A DNA stretch of 64,000 nt from Pyxidicoccus caerfyrddinensis (GTDB taxonomy: Bacteria > Myxococcota > Myxococcia > Myxococcales > Myxococcaceae): the NCBI RefSeq assembly GCF_010894405.1, contig NZ_JAAIYA010000013.1, positions 124,001-188,000 on the forward strand, in the 5' to 3' direction. Shown one piece after another: positions 24,459-33,462 of this stretch; the stretch's first letter is position 1, and the number at the start of each line of letters is the position of its first letter. Under the pieces are notes generated by a model. That model did not search any database. It saw only the letters and a list, made by a program, of their open reading frames with translations, and was not told where the DNA came from. Both the position numbers and the translations under genes were made by a program.

Positions 24459-25400
24459 TCAGTAGGGGATGATGGTTCCGCTCGCAGGCCCCGACGCTCC
24501 GGCCGACGAGGAGCCGTAGCTGAACAGCCGGAGCGCGCCCTGCCCCTCGAACTTGAAGGGCCCCACGGCGGGATAGCCGTCACGCCCCAGTGGCCCCGGG
24601 AACGAGGGGCCCGCACCCAGCTCGAAGATGAAGGGCTCGGAGAACGGCGCATTGGCGGCGAGGTGGAGACCCAGGAACTTGACCTGCCCGTTCGCCGTCG
24701 CGGTCAGGGAGAACTCGGCCTCATAGCCTTCCAGCGCCGCTTCGATGCGCTCGTGCAGGAGGAGGGACGGAGCGCCGCCGAACTGGACGGAGACCGGCCC
24801 GGTCCGGACCCTCAGCTCCTTCATTTCCCCGTAGTCCATCCGGATGAGCGTGGCCGTCTGGTAGCTGATGGTGAAGGGCACCGTCCTCCCGTACACCTCC
24901 TGGAAGATGTTCGGGACGCTGCCCTCGAGGCCGTTGAGCTGGAGGGTGCCGGTAATCCAGCCACCGCTGTCCACGGTGATGCCCACGTCCGCGCTTCCCG
25001 CGGCGGCGACCTTGAACAGGAAGCGCACCGTGCGTACCTGGCCCTCGTCCACGACAAGGGACAACGGATTGGGGGAGACCAGGGTGGCCTGCACGGCCTG
25101 GCCGGGATTCTCCACCCGCTCGAGCTGCCAGTTCCCCGCGAGCTGCACGGTGTAGGCGCCCGCGGCGAGCGGCACGCTCACCGTGTCGGCCGACGTATCG
25201 GTGACGTTGACGGACTGGGGACCGGTGATGACGAACGTAGCGCCCACCAGCCGGTAGGTGCCTTCCGGACCGGACGCGGTCAGCGGAAGCTCCAGCGTCC
25301 CTGGTGCCGCCTGGGCGGGCGTCTCGGATACTGCGTCGCCTCCGCATGCCACCGCGAACAGCGCAAGCACAGACAGCCCCCAGCAATACAACGCCTTCAT
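24459..25400 (-). CDS. Hypothetical lipoprotein
   Basis: Protein of 313 residues from ATG 25400: MKALYCWGLSVLALFAVAC is a signal with a lipobox (FAVAC). The mature part is all-beta in appearance: LELPLTASGPEGTYRLVGATFVITG, VSVPLAAGAYTVQLAGNWQLERV, VRTVRFLFKVA, then a second half with FTISYQTATLIRMDYGEMKELRVR. The first half resembles surface beta-sandwich proteins of myxobacteria with a transthyretin/Ig-like fold. No catalytic motif. Cell-envelope location; role unknown. Confidence 0.75.
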   Translation of the reverse strand: MKALYCWGLSVLALFAVACGGDAVSETPAQAAPGTLELPLTASGPEGTYRLVGATFVITGPQSVNVTDTSADTVSVPLAAGAYTVQLAGNWQLERVENPGQAVQATLVSPNPLSLVVDEGQVRTVRFLFKVAAAGSADVGITVDSGGWITGTLQLNGLEGSVPNIFQEVYGRTVPFTISYQTATLIRMDYGEMKELRVRTGPVSVQFGGAPSLLLHERIEAALEGYEAEFSLTATANGQVKFLGLHLAANAPFSEPFIFELGAGPSFPGPLGRDGYPAVGPFKFEGQGALRLFSYGSSSAGASGPASGTIIPY

Positions 25401-25617
25401 GAATGACCTGCCCTTTCGTGAGGATGCGCAGGCCAGGAAGCGTCCCGCGCAGGTGTCAAAGGAGTGCCCCGATACCCAGGGGAATGGAGGGTATCGCCGC
25501 AAGGCATTGACACATCCGCCATGGGCATACTCCAGGCCCGCGGCACGGCCCGCACCCTCCCAGTCCAAGGAATCACACACACCGTGTTGCAATGGGAGTG
25601 ACGGTGCCCCGGTCCGC

Positions 25618-27204
25618 TCAGGGCGCGGGTGTCTGGCGCACCACGCGGATGAACGCCGGCGCATCACCGCCGAGCACCGGCGCGAAGGTGGCGTCGAGCC
25701 CCGGGGCCTCGGGGTGGCCGTAGAGGCAGCGTGACGCGGCCTCCAGCGTGGCCGAGGCGGGGGCGCAGAAGGACTCCCGCCACGCGCGGGCCAGCTCGGC
25801 CTCCAGCCGCCGCGCGAGCGTCTCGGCCCGGGCGGCGAACCAGTCCTCGGAGGGGGGAAAGCCCGGGCGCTCGGGCGCGACCCTGGAGGGCGCGTGCTGT
25901 GCGTCGTGCCAGTCGCCCTGCGCGCTCAGCGCGTCCTCGACCCCGGTCTCGAGGTGGAGGGCGCCCGTCAGCCGGACGGTCATCGCCGTGCGGTAGTCGG
26001 CCGAGAGCTGGTCGGCTTCGTAGGAGAAGACGCGCGGCGCCTGCCGGTAGCGCGTGACGGCGCGCGAGACGCTGCGGTGCTCGGTGCGGTACTTCGTCAC
26101 CATGTGCGGGCGCATCTCCGACCGGTACTTCGTCACGGTGCGCGTGCGCGTCTCGGAGCGGTGGCGCGTGACGGAGCGGTGCCCCGTACACGTCCGGTGG
26201 CTCGTGCCGTAGCCGCAGCTGTACGTGTACGACTCCGAGGCGGTGTAGGGCACCTGCACGGTGTACGACTCCATGGCGGTGTAGGGCACCTGCTCGGAGC
26301 GATACTCCGTCGCGGTGTACGGCACCTGGTGGGGCTCCAGCACCTGCTCGAAGGTGGTGTAGGGGACGTTCTCCACCCAGGGCACGTCGCGCCGGACGGT
26401 GCGCGTCTTCACCTCCGCGGAGAAGCTGCCGGACAGGTCCGCCACCGCCGCCTTCGCGCCGGGGGCGTACCAGGGGCTGGCTTCGAAGGCCCCGGTGAGG
26501 GCGGAGGCCAGCACCGTGGAGTGGGGGGCCTTGTCCACGCCGGTGACGCCGCCCGAGAACGCGAGGCTGCCGTACACGTCCGGAAGGTCGGGGGCCGGGG
26601 GCGCCTCGGCTCCGAAGTGCGCGCAATAGCGCTGGACGAGGTGGCTCCAGTAGGGGGCCTCGGCCGCGGCGGGGGCCAGCCGCGTGCAGCCCTCCTGGCC
26701 CGAGCGCTGGATGGAGGCCGTCAGCGCGCCACGCGTTGCCGCGAGCAGCGAGCGGCCGAGCAGCGACTCGTGGCGCTGCACCAGGGCCTGTGCGCCCAGC
26801 GGCTCACGGGCCTCCAGGTGGCGGGCCACCTCCGCTCGCAGGTGCTGGTCCACCCAGGCGGCCTCGCGCTCCACGGCGGCGCGGACCTCGTCCTCGCCGT
26901 GCGGCGCCCACGCGTCGCTTCGGGAGAGGAGCAGGTCGGCCGCGCCCAGCGCCTCGGCAATCCGGCCGCTCGTGCGCAAGTCATGGACCGCCTGGGCCTG
27001 CTTCAGCAGGGCGTGCGAGCGCGCCGTGTCCCGGCGCAGGCGGAACTCCTTGCGCTCCGGCTGCTCCCCCAGGAGCGCCTCGTACGCCTCGGCGGAGGCC
27101 TCGTACTCACCGCGAGCGAAGAGGTCGCTGGCGCGGTTGTGGGCGGTGGCGCACCCCACCACGGTGAAGGCCAGGCAGAAGAGGGCGGTTTTCATGGGAC
27201 GCAT
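25618..27204 (-). CDS. Repeat-bearing lipoprotein with VPYT and T-K-Y-R-S-E motifs
   Basis: Protein of 528 residues; start 27204, or ATG 27195 (MKTALFCLAFTVVGC) which gives a cleaner lipoprotein signal. Residues about 20-150 are helical and TPR-like (ARGEYEASAEAYEALLGEQPER). Residues about 265-390 carry tandem beta-type repeats: VPYTTFEQ, VPYTATEYRSE, VPYTAMESYTV, VPYTASESYTY, then Arg-rich R-S-V-T-R-H-R-S-E, R-T-V-T-K-Y-R-S-E, M-V-T-K-Y-R-T-E. The C-terminal part is alpha/beta with two Cys. The repeats alternate Tyr/Thr with Arg, suggesting a beta-stack that binds glycans or nucleic acid (inference). No named family recognised. Confidence 0.75.
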   Translation of the reverse strand: MRPMKTALFCLAFTVVGCATAHNRASDLFARGEYEASAEAYEALLGEQPERKEFRLRRDTARSHALLKQAQAVHDLRTSGRIAEALGAADLLLSRSDAWAPHGEDEVRAAVEREAAWVDQHLRAEVARHLEAREPLGAQALVQRHESLLGRSLLAATRGALTASIQRSGQEGCTRLAPAAAEAPYWSHLVQRYCAHFGAEAPPAPDLPDVYGSLAFSGGVTGVDKAPHSTVLASALTGAFEASPWYAPGAKAAVADLSGSFSAEVKTRTVRRDVPWVENVPYTTFEQVLEPHQVPYTATEYRSEQVPYTAMESYTVQVPYTASESYTYSCGYGTSHRTCTGHRSVTRHRSETRTRTVTKYRSEMRPHMVTKYRTEHRSVSRAVTRYRQAPRVFSYEADQLSADYRTAMTVRLTGALHLETGVEDALSAQGDWHDAQHAPSRVAPERPGFPPSEDWFAARAETLARRLEAELARAWRESFCAPASATLEAASRCLYGHPEAPGLDATFAPVLGGDAPAFIRVVRQTPAP

Positions 27205-27388
27205 GGCGCTGGGTACCGTGGGCGTTGGGGGCGGCCCTGACGCGGACCACGGCCCTTGACGGAATACGTGACGACCACCTGACCCGGGTCGTCAGCGTAT
27301 AGAACGCACAGCGCGCGTCTTGTTGAGGCGGGTTTGCCCGCACCGTCCGTGGGCCAGGGCCCACACGGGGAAACCCTTACAGGGCGCA

Positions 27389-27417
27389 CGGGCGGGATGC
27401 AGAGGGCATCCCGCCCG
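27389..27417. terminator. Strong hairpin
   Basis: Perfect 12-bp arms CGGGCGGGATGC / GCATCCCGCCCG, 5-nt loop AGAGG. It lies 36 nt beyond the stop of the minus-strand fragment at 27453, so it was that gene's terminator. Confidence 0.65.
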
Positions 27418-27452
27418 CCCCGAGACGAAGCTCCAGCGGCGAGACGCCCGCG

Positions 27453-28092
27453 CTACGGTCCTCGGAGGACCGTCAGGCCCTGGTCGGTGAGGACGAGCAG
27501 CATGCTCGGCGTCACGGTGGGCTCGTAGACGAGCTGCAGGACGCGCTGACCGGACACCTGCCGCACCCGGGACAGCGTCACGCCGTCTGGCTCCAGCCGC
27601 CAGAGGCCCTCGCCAATCGTGCCGATGTAGAGCGCGCCATCGTCCGTCGCCTTGAGCGACTGGATGCGATTCGTCGGCAGCCCGGCGAGCTTGGACCAGT
27701 TCCCCGCCGAGCGGGACTTCGGCGTCATGGCCCAGACGCCGTACTCCTGGCTGCCCAGGTAATAGCGACCCGAGGTGACCTGCTCGAAGGCGCGCCAGTA
27801 GTCATCGGTGGCCTGCCCGTTGAGCGCCTCGTTGAAGCTCTTGAACCTCCAGGGCGTGGGCCCGTCCCAGGTGTTCCCCCGGTCCCAGTCCTCGAGCTTG
27901 TCGCTCGGCACGAGCACGCCGAGCATCTGCTCGTTCGCGACGAGGACGTCTCCGTTCGGAGCGATGCCCAGCCCGTGCATGTAGGGACATTGCAGCGAGC
28001 CCCACTCCGAGCCGTTCTCGTAGAGATACCAGCCCGGGTGACGGTGGCTGTTGTAGGTGAGTCCCTGGATGCGCGTCACGCCGTGCGTATGG
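27453..28092 (-). pseudogene. 5'-truncated propeller gene (regulator/BNR-like), C-terminal part
   Basis: The open frame is sensible only downstream of about 28090. It then encodes HTHGVTRIQGLTYNSHRHPG, MHGLGIAPNGDVLVANEQ, GRYYLGSQEYGVWAMTPKSR, LPTNRIQSLKATDDGALYIGTIGEGLWRLEPDG and a final LVLTDQGLTVLRGP, repeats of the two-component-regulator-propeller kind. Upstream of the junction the frame reads through the IS91-like repeat copy B and loses protein character. The terminator at 27389-27417 remains. Insertion or deletion at the repeat removed the start and signal peptide. Confidence 0.65.
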
Positions 28093-28455
28093 GCGGGATA
28101 GAAGCCATGTTGAAGGTGAGGGCTGGAGCGGAGGAGCCGAGGAGGGCCGCTGACGGGAGCCGCCCGAGCAGAGAGCCCGGCCGGTGGAGAGGCCGCCTGA
28201 GCCTGCTTGGGGTACACGCCGGCCCTCGCCACGCTCCCATGAGGTGCGCGGCAGGGGCCTGGCTGTCTTGGCTGTGGCGGCTTGAGCCTCAACACCCCGC
28301 GGCCTGCGGGGGCTAACGCGCCGGGGCCAGGCGCGCACCTGCCGTGGGCAAGCCCAGGTGCTCCAGAATCGCGAGCACCCCTCCCGTTTCCTTCACGCGT
28401 GCAGGTGCGTGTTGGCGTGCAGAGAGAAGCCCTCCAGCAAGGCGCACCGGCTTCC
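28085..28455 (-). mobile_element. Internally deleted IS91-like element, copy B
   Basis: Reading the minus strand from 28455: C-A-L-L-E-G-F-S-L-H-A-N-T-H-L-H-A then a stop, next (after a deletion) V-L-A-I-L-E-H-L-G-L-P-T-A-G-A-R-L-A-P-A-R stop. Both pieces match the conserved centre and the extreme C-terminus of IS91-family transposases. About 110 bp further on comes the 106-bp terminal segment shared with copy A. The transposase is dead, but the end sequence is nearly identical between copies, suggesting recent movement with help from an intact element. Confidence 0.6.
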
Positions 28456-28551
28456 GGCAGGAGCGGCCGGAGTAGCGCACTCCGTCGCTTCACGGAGCTT
28501 CGTCCATTCGATAGATAGGCAGCGTTCTCCCGGATGAGGGGCTGGGAATCC

Positions 28552-29085
28552 ATGAACGCCTACCTTCTACTCACCATCGTGTCGGTCTCCTCGGCGGAGC
28601 CTCTCGTGAAGTCCACGGAGGCCCAGGCCGCTTCGAGCAGCGCATCCTCGCAAATCCCGGACGCGCCCCGGGCGGAGCCGGCTTCCGCGCCCGAAGACAC
28701 GCCGAAGGAGTCCGTGCGCCAGCAGGCGCTGAAGCGCTCACGGGTTCCCCGCTATCCGCGCTTGGAGCGGCCCCTGTTCTGGGTGGCTGGCGTCGCCGGG
28801 CTGGGGCTCGCCACGGCCGGCGGGCTCTACTACGGCAAGGCCCTGAGCGCCCGCGAGACGCTGGACAAGCGCAAGGCGCTGACGCGCGACGAGGCCTTCT
28901 CCACCACGCAGCGCGGCCGCAATGCCCAGACGACGGCGCTGGTGCTGGGCGGCGCGTCGCTCCTCGCCTTCGGCGCGGCCACCTGGGTCTACCTGCAGCC
29001 GGTGCCCCAGCAGGAGGGCCCCACCGTCTCCCTCGTGCCCGGAGCGGGCGGCGGCATGCTGTCCCTCCAGGGGGTGCTGCCATGA
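28552..29085 (+). CDS. Exported protein with C-terminal membrane hairpin
   Basis: Protein of 177 residues from ATG 28552. A short hydrophobic N-terminus (MNAYLLLTIVSVSSAEP) acts as signal or anchor; a Pro/Ala/Glu-rich disordered stretch follows. Then two TM segments (LFWVAGVAGLGLATAGGLYYG and TALVLGGASLLAFGAATWVYL) flank a short charged loop (SARETLDKRKALTRDEAF). Such hairpins terminate many myxobacterial PEGA/TPR envelope proteins. ATGA overlap with the next gene shows co-translation with the IPT/propeller lipoprotein. Confidence 0.75.
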   Translation: MNAYLLLTIVSVSSAEPLVKSTEAQAASSSASSQIPDAPRAEPASAPEDTPKESVRQQALKRSRVPRYPRLERPLFWVAGVAGLGLATAGGLYYGKALSARETLDKRKALTRDEAFSTTQRGRNAQTTALVLGGASLLAFGAATWVYLQPVPQQEGPTVSLVPGAGGGMLSLQGVLP

Positions 29086-31460
29086 GCCTGCGCCGGAGCC
29101 TTTGCTGGGCAGGGCTGCTGCTGGCGGGAGTGCTCGCCGCCGGGTGCCTGGACTTCGACGGGGACGCCTACTGCGCGAAGCATCCCGAGCTGTGCACGCT
29201 GAGCGTGACGGAGCTGAGCCCCACGGTGGGCCCCGCGGCGGGGGGCACGGAGGTCTCGCTGACGGGCAACGCCATCGACGCGCAGACCGTGGTGGAGGTG
29301 GGCGGCGTCCCGGCGACGACGAAGGTCATGAACGCGACGCGGCTCATCTTCGTCACGCCGCCGCATCCGTCAGGACGCCAGGACGTGGTGGTGCGGGGCA
29401 AGTACGAGACGGTGACGCTCCCCGGGGCCTTCCATTACGAGCCCCGGCCGGAGGTGACGTCCTTCTCGCCCGGGTATGCCTCGTCCAACGGAGGGAAGAC
29501 CTTCACCCTGGTGGGCAGGGATTTGGGGCCCTCGCCCGTCGTCTTCATCGGCGGCGTGAAGGTGACGTACCCCTCCATCAACCGCGAGGAGACGCGCATC
29601 ACCGCGTCCATTCCGCCCCTGCCCCCGGGCACCCATGACGTGGAGGTGCGCAACGCGGTCGGCGGGGTCACCGTCCTCTCCGGGGCCATGCGCATCGACG
29701 TGCCCTGGGTGGAGAAGCGGGCGGGGCTGCTCGGAGGCAATGTCCGGGGGCTGTGGGTGAACCCCGCGGACGCCTCGCACGTGCTCGCCGCCGTGGCCGG
29801 GGCCGGGCTGCAGCGCAGCCGGGATGGCGGTGCCACGTGGCAGCCCGTCGAGAGCATGAGAGGGCAGACGTTGGAGGTCCTGGTCCAGCACCCGTCCTCG
29901 GGGCTGCTCTATACGATGGTCGGCGACATCCTCCTCGTGAGCGCCGACCTCGGGGAGCGCTGGTCGCGGGTCTTCCAGTTCTTCAGCTACAGCGGGAGCC
30001 TGCTGCTGGCCCCCGACGGTGCGCTGCTGTTGCTGCAGGCCCTTGAGCTCATGCGGCTGGCGCCGGGGGCAAGCAACTGGGAGAGGCTCTTCGTCGGCAC
30101 CGGTGACGCGGAGGTCGTTCGGTCCATGTACGCGACGACTCCGGCGCGCATCTACATGGCCACCTCGGCGGGGGTGTTCCGGCTCGCGACGGGGACGCAG
30201 TACTACTCGTGGACGTGGGGCTGGCGCACGGAAGTGCCGGTGACGTGTCTTGCCCCGGTGCCGGGAGCGGCGGACTCGCTCTACGCCGGCACGGCGCAGG
30301 GCCTCTACCGGTTGGACCCGGGAAAGGCGCCCGTGCGGCTCAACGGCACCGCCGGGGTTCTCTCTCTCTTCCCCGACGCCAGCCAGGCCGGGCGGCTCCA
30401 CCTCCTCACGTCCGCCGGGCTGCGGCTCTCCGTGGACTCGGGCGTCACCTGGCAGCCCGTGGCGGGCCTGCCTCCGGCGATGGCGGTGAACTCGATGAAC
30501 GTGACGGGGGGACGGGTGCTCGCCGCGACGGCGGGCGTTGGCGTGTTCCGGGGCACTGTCGGGAGCGGACTGACGGCCTCCAACACGGGGTTGCCCGCCG
30601 CGGATGTCATCGCGCTGGCCGTGGACGGCTCGCGCTCCGGACACCTCTTCGCGGGGACGACTGGCGGCCTCTTCGAGAGCCTGGACGACGGGGACCTGTG
30701 GAAGGCGGTGCCCTGGGAGCAGGTGCCTCCTCCCGTCACGGTGGTGCGGGTGGGCAGCGCCGACGGCCGCTTCGTCTTCGCGGCCTCCGCGTCCGGGCTG
30801 CGCCGCTCGCGGGATGGAGGTGGCACCTGGGAGGCCGCGGGTCCGCAGGGAAAGGTGTGGGACCTGGCCGTGCTGCCCACGGCGCCTCCCACCGTCTACG
30901 CCGCGACGGACGTGGGCGTGCAGGTGTCCCGGGATGGCGGCGACACCTGGGCCGAGATGAACGCGGGCCTCACGTCCGGGCTGGCCACGGGGCTCGCGGT
31001 GGCGGGGCCGGGGCCCTCCTTCACCCTCTACGTCACGCAGCAGGGGGCCCTGTTCGCGCTCACCCCGGACAGCACGCAGTGGACGCTCGCGGGCCGGTTC
31101 ACGTCCGACTACACGTCGCCGTTCGGACAGGTCGCGGTGGCCAGCAATGGCATGGTGCTCGTGGCCAGTCCGCGGGGGGTCTTCAGTGGACGCGGAGACG
31201 GCGGGCAGTTGGGAGCGGTGCTGTCGCAAGGGCGTGTCGTCCACCTCATCGACGCTCCCGAGGATAATGCCTTCGCGGGAGGCCCGACGGGCCTGTGGCG
31301 CGCCACCGTGTCTCCCAGCGTGTTCTCCGCCTTTACCGACATCAGCGCCGGGATGACCGGCAAGTCGGTCCGGTCCATCACCTTCCACCCCGACTCCACC
31401 CGGCTCTACGTGGGCACGGAAGGCTTCGGCGTGCAGGTGTCCACGGTGCGGGGCCTGTAG
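29082..31460 (+). CDS. Lipoprotein with IPT/TIG domains and sortilin/BNR-type propeller
   Basis: Protein of 792 residues; signal and lipobox LAAGC (Cys22). Two IPT/TIG Ig-like domains (about 38-125 and 126-210) with LSPTVGPAAGGTEVSLTG and FSPGYASSNGGKTFTLVG. Residues about 220-790 are propeller blades with Asp-box-like S-R-D-G-G-x-T-W repeats (QRSRDGGATW, RRSRDGGGTW, QVSRDGGDTW) and many Y-x-G-T-x-G-(V/L/F) strands. Overlaps the preceding gene by 4 bp and is followed 37 bp later by another lipoprotein, forming a three-gene envelope operon. Likely surface recognition or scaffolding. Confidence 0.9.
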   Translation: MSLRRSLCWAGLLLAGVLAAGCLDFDGDAYCAKHPELCTLSVTELSPTVGPAAGGTEVSLTGNAIDAQTVVEVGGVPATTKVMNATRLIFVTPPHPSGRQDVVVRGKYETVTLPGAFHYEPRPEVTSFSPGYASSNGGKTFTLVGRDLGPSPVVFIGGVKVTYPSINREETRITASIPPLPPGTHDVEVRNAVGGVTVLSGAMRIDVPWVEKRAGLLGGNVRGLWVNPADASHVLAAVAGAGLQRSRDGGATWQPVESMRGQTLEVLVQHPSSGLLYTMVGDILLVSADLGERWSRVFQFFSYSGSLLLAPDGALLLLQALELMRLAPGASNWERLFVGTGDAEVVRSMYATTPARIYMATSAGVFRLATGTQYYSWTWGWRTEVPVTCLAPVPGAADSLYAGTAQGLYRLDPGKAPVRLNGTAGVLSLFPDASQAGRLHLLTSAGLRLSVDSGVTWQPVAGLPPAMAVNSMNVTGGRVLAATAGVGVFRGTVGSGLTASNTGLPAADVIALAVDGSRSGHLFAGTTGGLFESLDDGDLWKAVPWEQVPPPVTVVRVGSADGRFVFAASASGLRRSRDGGGTWEAAGPQGKVWDLAVLPTAPPTVYAATDVGVQVSRDGGDTWAEMNAGLTSGLATGLAVAGPGPSFTLYVTQQGALFALTPDSTQWTLAGRFTSDYTSPFGQVAVASNGMVLVASPRGVFSGRGDGGQLGAVLSQGRVVHLIDAPEDNAFAGGPTGLWRATVSPSVFSAFTDISAGMTGKSVRSITFHPDSTRLYVGTEGFGVQVSTVRGL

Positions 31461-31497
31461 CCCCGGTCCGCTTCCTTCTTCCTCGTCGAGTCCCGTC

Positions 31498-33333
31498 ATG
31501 TCCCTGTTCCGTTCCTCTTCCCGGAATGCCCTCGGGCCGCTGACCGCGGCCCTCCTCGTCGTGCTCGCCGGCTGTAGCTCCGGTGACGACGCCGAGGTCT
31601 GCGCCGACGTCGAGTGCTCCGCCGGCCTCTGCTTCGCGGATGACGGCAAGCCGCGGTGCCGCTGTGCCGAGTGGGAAGAGGCCGCCGGAATCACCTGCGA
31701 GCAGGTCACCCCGGCGATGCGGCTGGACGAGCACGGCGACTCACCGGAAGACGCCACCGCGCTGGCCGCGGATGGCGAGGAGGTGGAGGGGGCGGTGCAG
31801 CTCCCCACCGCGGGCGTGGCGGACCGGGACGTCTTCACCTTCACCGCGCAGGCCATGCACTTCTACGAGGTGCGCTGCACGCCCCGGACGATGCCCGACT
31901 GCGCGGTGCGGTTGATGGACGCTTCGGGGGCGGTGGTGGGGTCCGCCGTCAGTCAGGGCGCGGCGGTGCCGGCGCGGTTGCTCGTGAGGCCGGTCCAGCA
32001 GCCCACGGTCCTCTTCGTGGAGGTCTCCGGGGCGCTGGCCGGGCGGGTGGGGGCGTATTCCCTCCAGGTGTCCCCCGCGGGGGTGGACGACCATGGCAAC
32101 GCGCTGGCGACGGCCACGGTGCGCCAGCCCTCGGCCGAGTCCTTCGACGTGACGCTCGGGTACGAAGGCGACGTGGACGTCTTCACCTTCCGCTCCGTCG
32201 CGGGCCATGGCTACCGTTTCACCTGCGACCCGGGCAACGGCAGCAGCCCGCGGCTCGAGGCACGCACGGCGCTGGGCGCGCGTGTGGACTCCACGTCCAA
32301 CGTGCTCAACGGGGTCGCCGTGGGCGTGAAGGCCGCGGGCGAGGCGAGCTGGTTCGTGGAGGTGAGCTACGTGGAGGTGCCCGCCCCGGTGACGTACCGC
32401 TGCCGGCTGGAGGACCTGGGGGCCGACCAGCATGCGGACGTGACGACGGGCGCGACGCCCCTGACGCCCGGCACCGAGGTCCCCGTGCGCATGGAGTCAC
32501 GGACCGATGTGGACGTGCTGTCCTTCACCGGAGTGGCCGGCCACGTCTACCGCATCGCGTCGCAGGGCCTCGTGCGCATCACGAATGCCGCCGGGACGGA
32601 GCTGAAGCGCTGGGACTTCGTCGGGGGCTACAAGGTCTACTACGAGGTGACGACGGCCGGGCCCTACTACGTGCAGCTCTCCAACGCCTCCGCCTGGGGC
32701 AGCACCTTCCCGTTCCTGCTGGAGGACCTGGGTCTGGATGACCATGGCGACACGGCGGCCACGGCCACCCGCATCGCCGTGGGCAGCACCGTCACGGGGC
32801 TGCTCCACGAGGAGTATGAAGTCGACGCCATCAGCTTCATGGCCGACGCGGACGGCATCTATCGCGTCACCTGCGAGCCGGACTGCGGCATGAACCTGGA
32901 GGCTCCGAGCGGCTGGGTCCCCCGGCTGAGCCAGCCGAATGGCTACATCATCGATGCTCGGGCCGCGGAGCCCATCGCCATGCTGGTCCACCGCGCGGGC
33001 TTTTCCTACACCTTCACGCTGCGGGTGGAACGGATTGGCACCGACGACTACGGGGACGACGAGCTCGGGGCCACGCCGCTGACGCTGCCGGCCTCGGCCT
33101 CCGGCGCGCTCCAGTCGGGGGCCGACTCGGACACCTTCTCCGTCGTGCTCCAGGCGGGCCGGACCTACCTCCTGGAGTCGACAGGCGTTGCCTCGGCGGT
33201 GGCCTACGCGCCGGACCACACGTCGCTGCGGTACCGGTTCACCGCTCCGGTGACTGGCACCTATACCGTGTTCATGTCCTCGGGCAGCTCGATCCGGACC
33301 GGTGAATGGAGCTTCACGCTGCGGGAGGAGTGA
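31498..33333 (+). CDS. Lipoprotein with EGF-like N-terminus and PPC-type repeats
   Basis: Protein of 611 residues; lipobox VLAGC (Cys26). A short Cys-rich module with six Cys in about 40 residues (CADVECSAGLCFADDGKPRCRCAEW...C) looks EGF-like. Four to five beta modules of about 110 residues follow, each starting D-D/E-H-G-D/N...A-T-A and containing D-V-D-V-F-(S/T)-F (ADRDVFTFTA, DVDVFTFRSVAGHGYRF, DVDVLSFTGVAGHVYRI, EVDAISFMADADGIYRV). This is the pattern of pre-peptidase C-terminal (PPC) domains. No peptidase is attached. Third gene of the operon. Confidence 0.85.
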   Translation: MSLFRSSSRNALGPLTAALLVVLAGCSSGDDAEVCADVECSAGLCFADDGKPRCRCAEWEEAAGITCEQVTPAMRLDEHGDSPEDATALAADGEEVEGAVQLPTAGVADRDVFTFTAQAMHFYEVRCTPRTMPDCAVRLMDASGAVVGSAVSQGAAVPARLLVRPVQQPTVLFVEVSGALAGRVGAYSLQVSPAGVDDHGNALATATVRQPSAESFDVTLGYEGDVDVFTFRSVAGHGYRFTCDPGNGSSPRLEARTALGARVDSTSNVLNGVAVGVKAAGEASWFVEVSYVEVPAPVTYRCRLEDLGADQHADVTTGATPLTPGTEVPVRMESRTDVDVLSFTGVAGHVYRIASQGLVRITNAAGTELKRWDFVGGYKVYYEVTTAGPYYVQLSNASAWGSTFPFLLEDLGLDDHGDTAATATRIAVGSTVTGLLHEEYEVDAISFMADADGIYRVTCEPDCGMNLEAPSGWVPRLSQPNGYIIDARAAEPIAMLVHRAGFSYTFTLRVERIGTDDYGDDELGATPLTLPASASGALQSGADSDTFSVVLQAGRTYLLESTGVASAVAYAPDHTSLRYRFTAPVTGTYTVFMSSGSSIRTGEWSFTLREE

Positions 33334-33413
33334 GAGGAGCTCCAGGTCCCGTACCGCGTCAATGGCCAGCGCTCCTGGCCCGGCCGCCCCTGAAGCGGGA
33401 GTCAGGCCCTGCC

Positions 33414-33441
33414 GCCTCCACGGGTTCGAGCCCGTGGAGGC
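33414..33441. terminator. Bidirectional terminator hairpin
   Basis: Perfect 11-bp arms GCCTCCACGGG / CCCGTGGAGGC with loop TTCGAG, between convergent stops at 33333 and 33463. Confidence 0.7.
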
Positions 33442-33462
33442 ATTCCGCTTCAATTCCTTACG

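Noticed and set aside
26280..26400. Possible CRISPR-like repeats
   Set aside because: The repeated pattern is in phase with codons of the VPYT repeat protein and has no constant spacers.
29370..31856. Minus-strand open frame of over 800 codons
   Set aside because: Covers the IPT/propeller gene in antisense; composition is that of a shadow frame.
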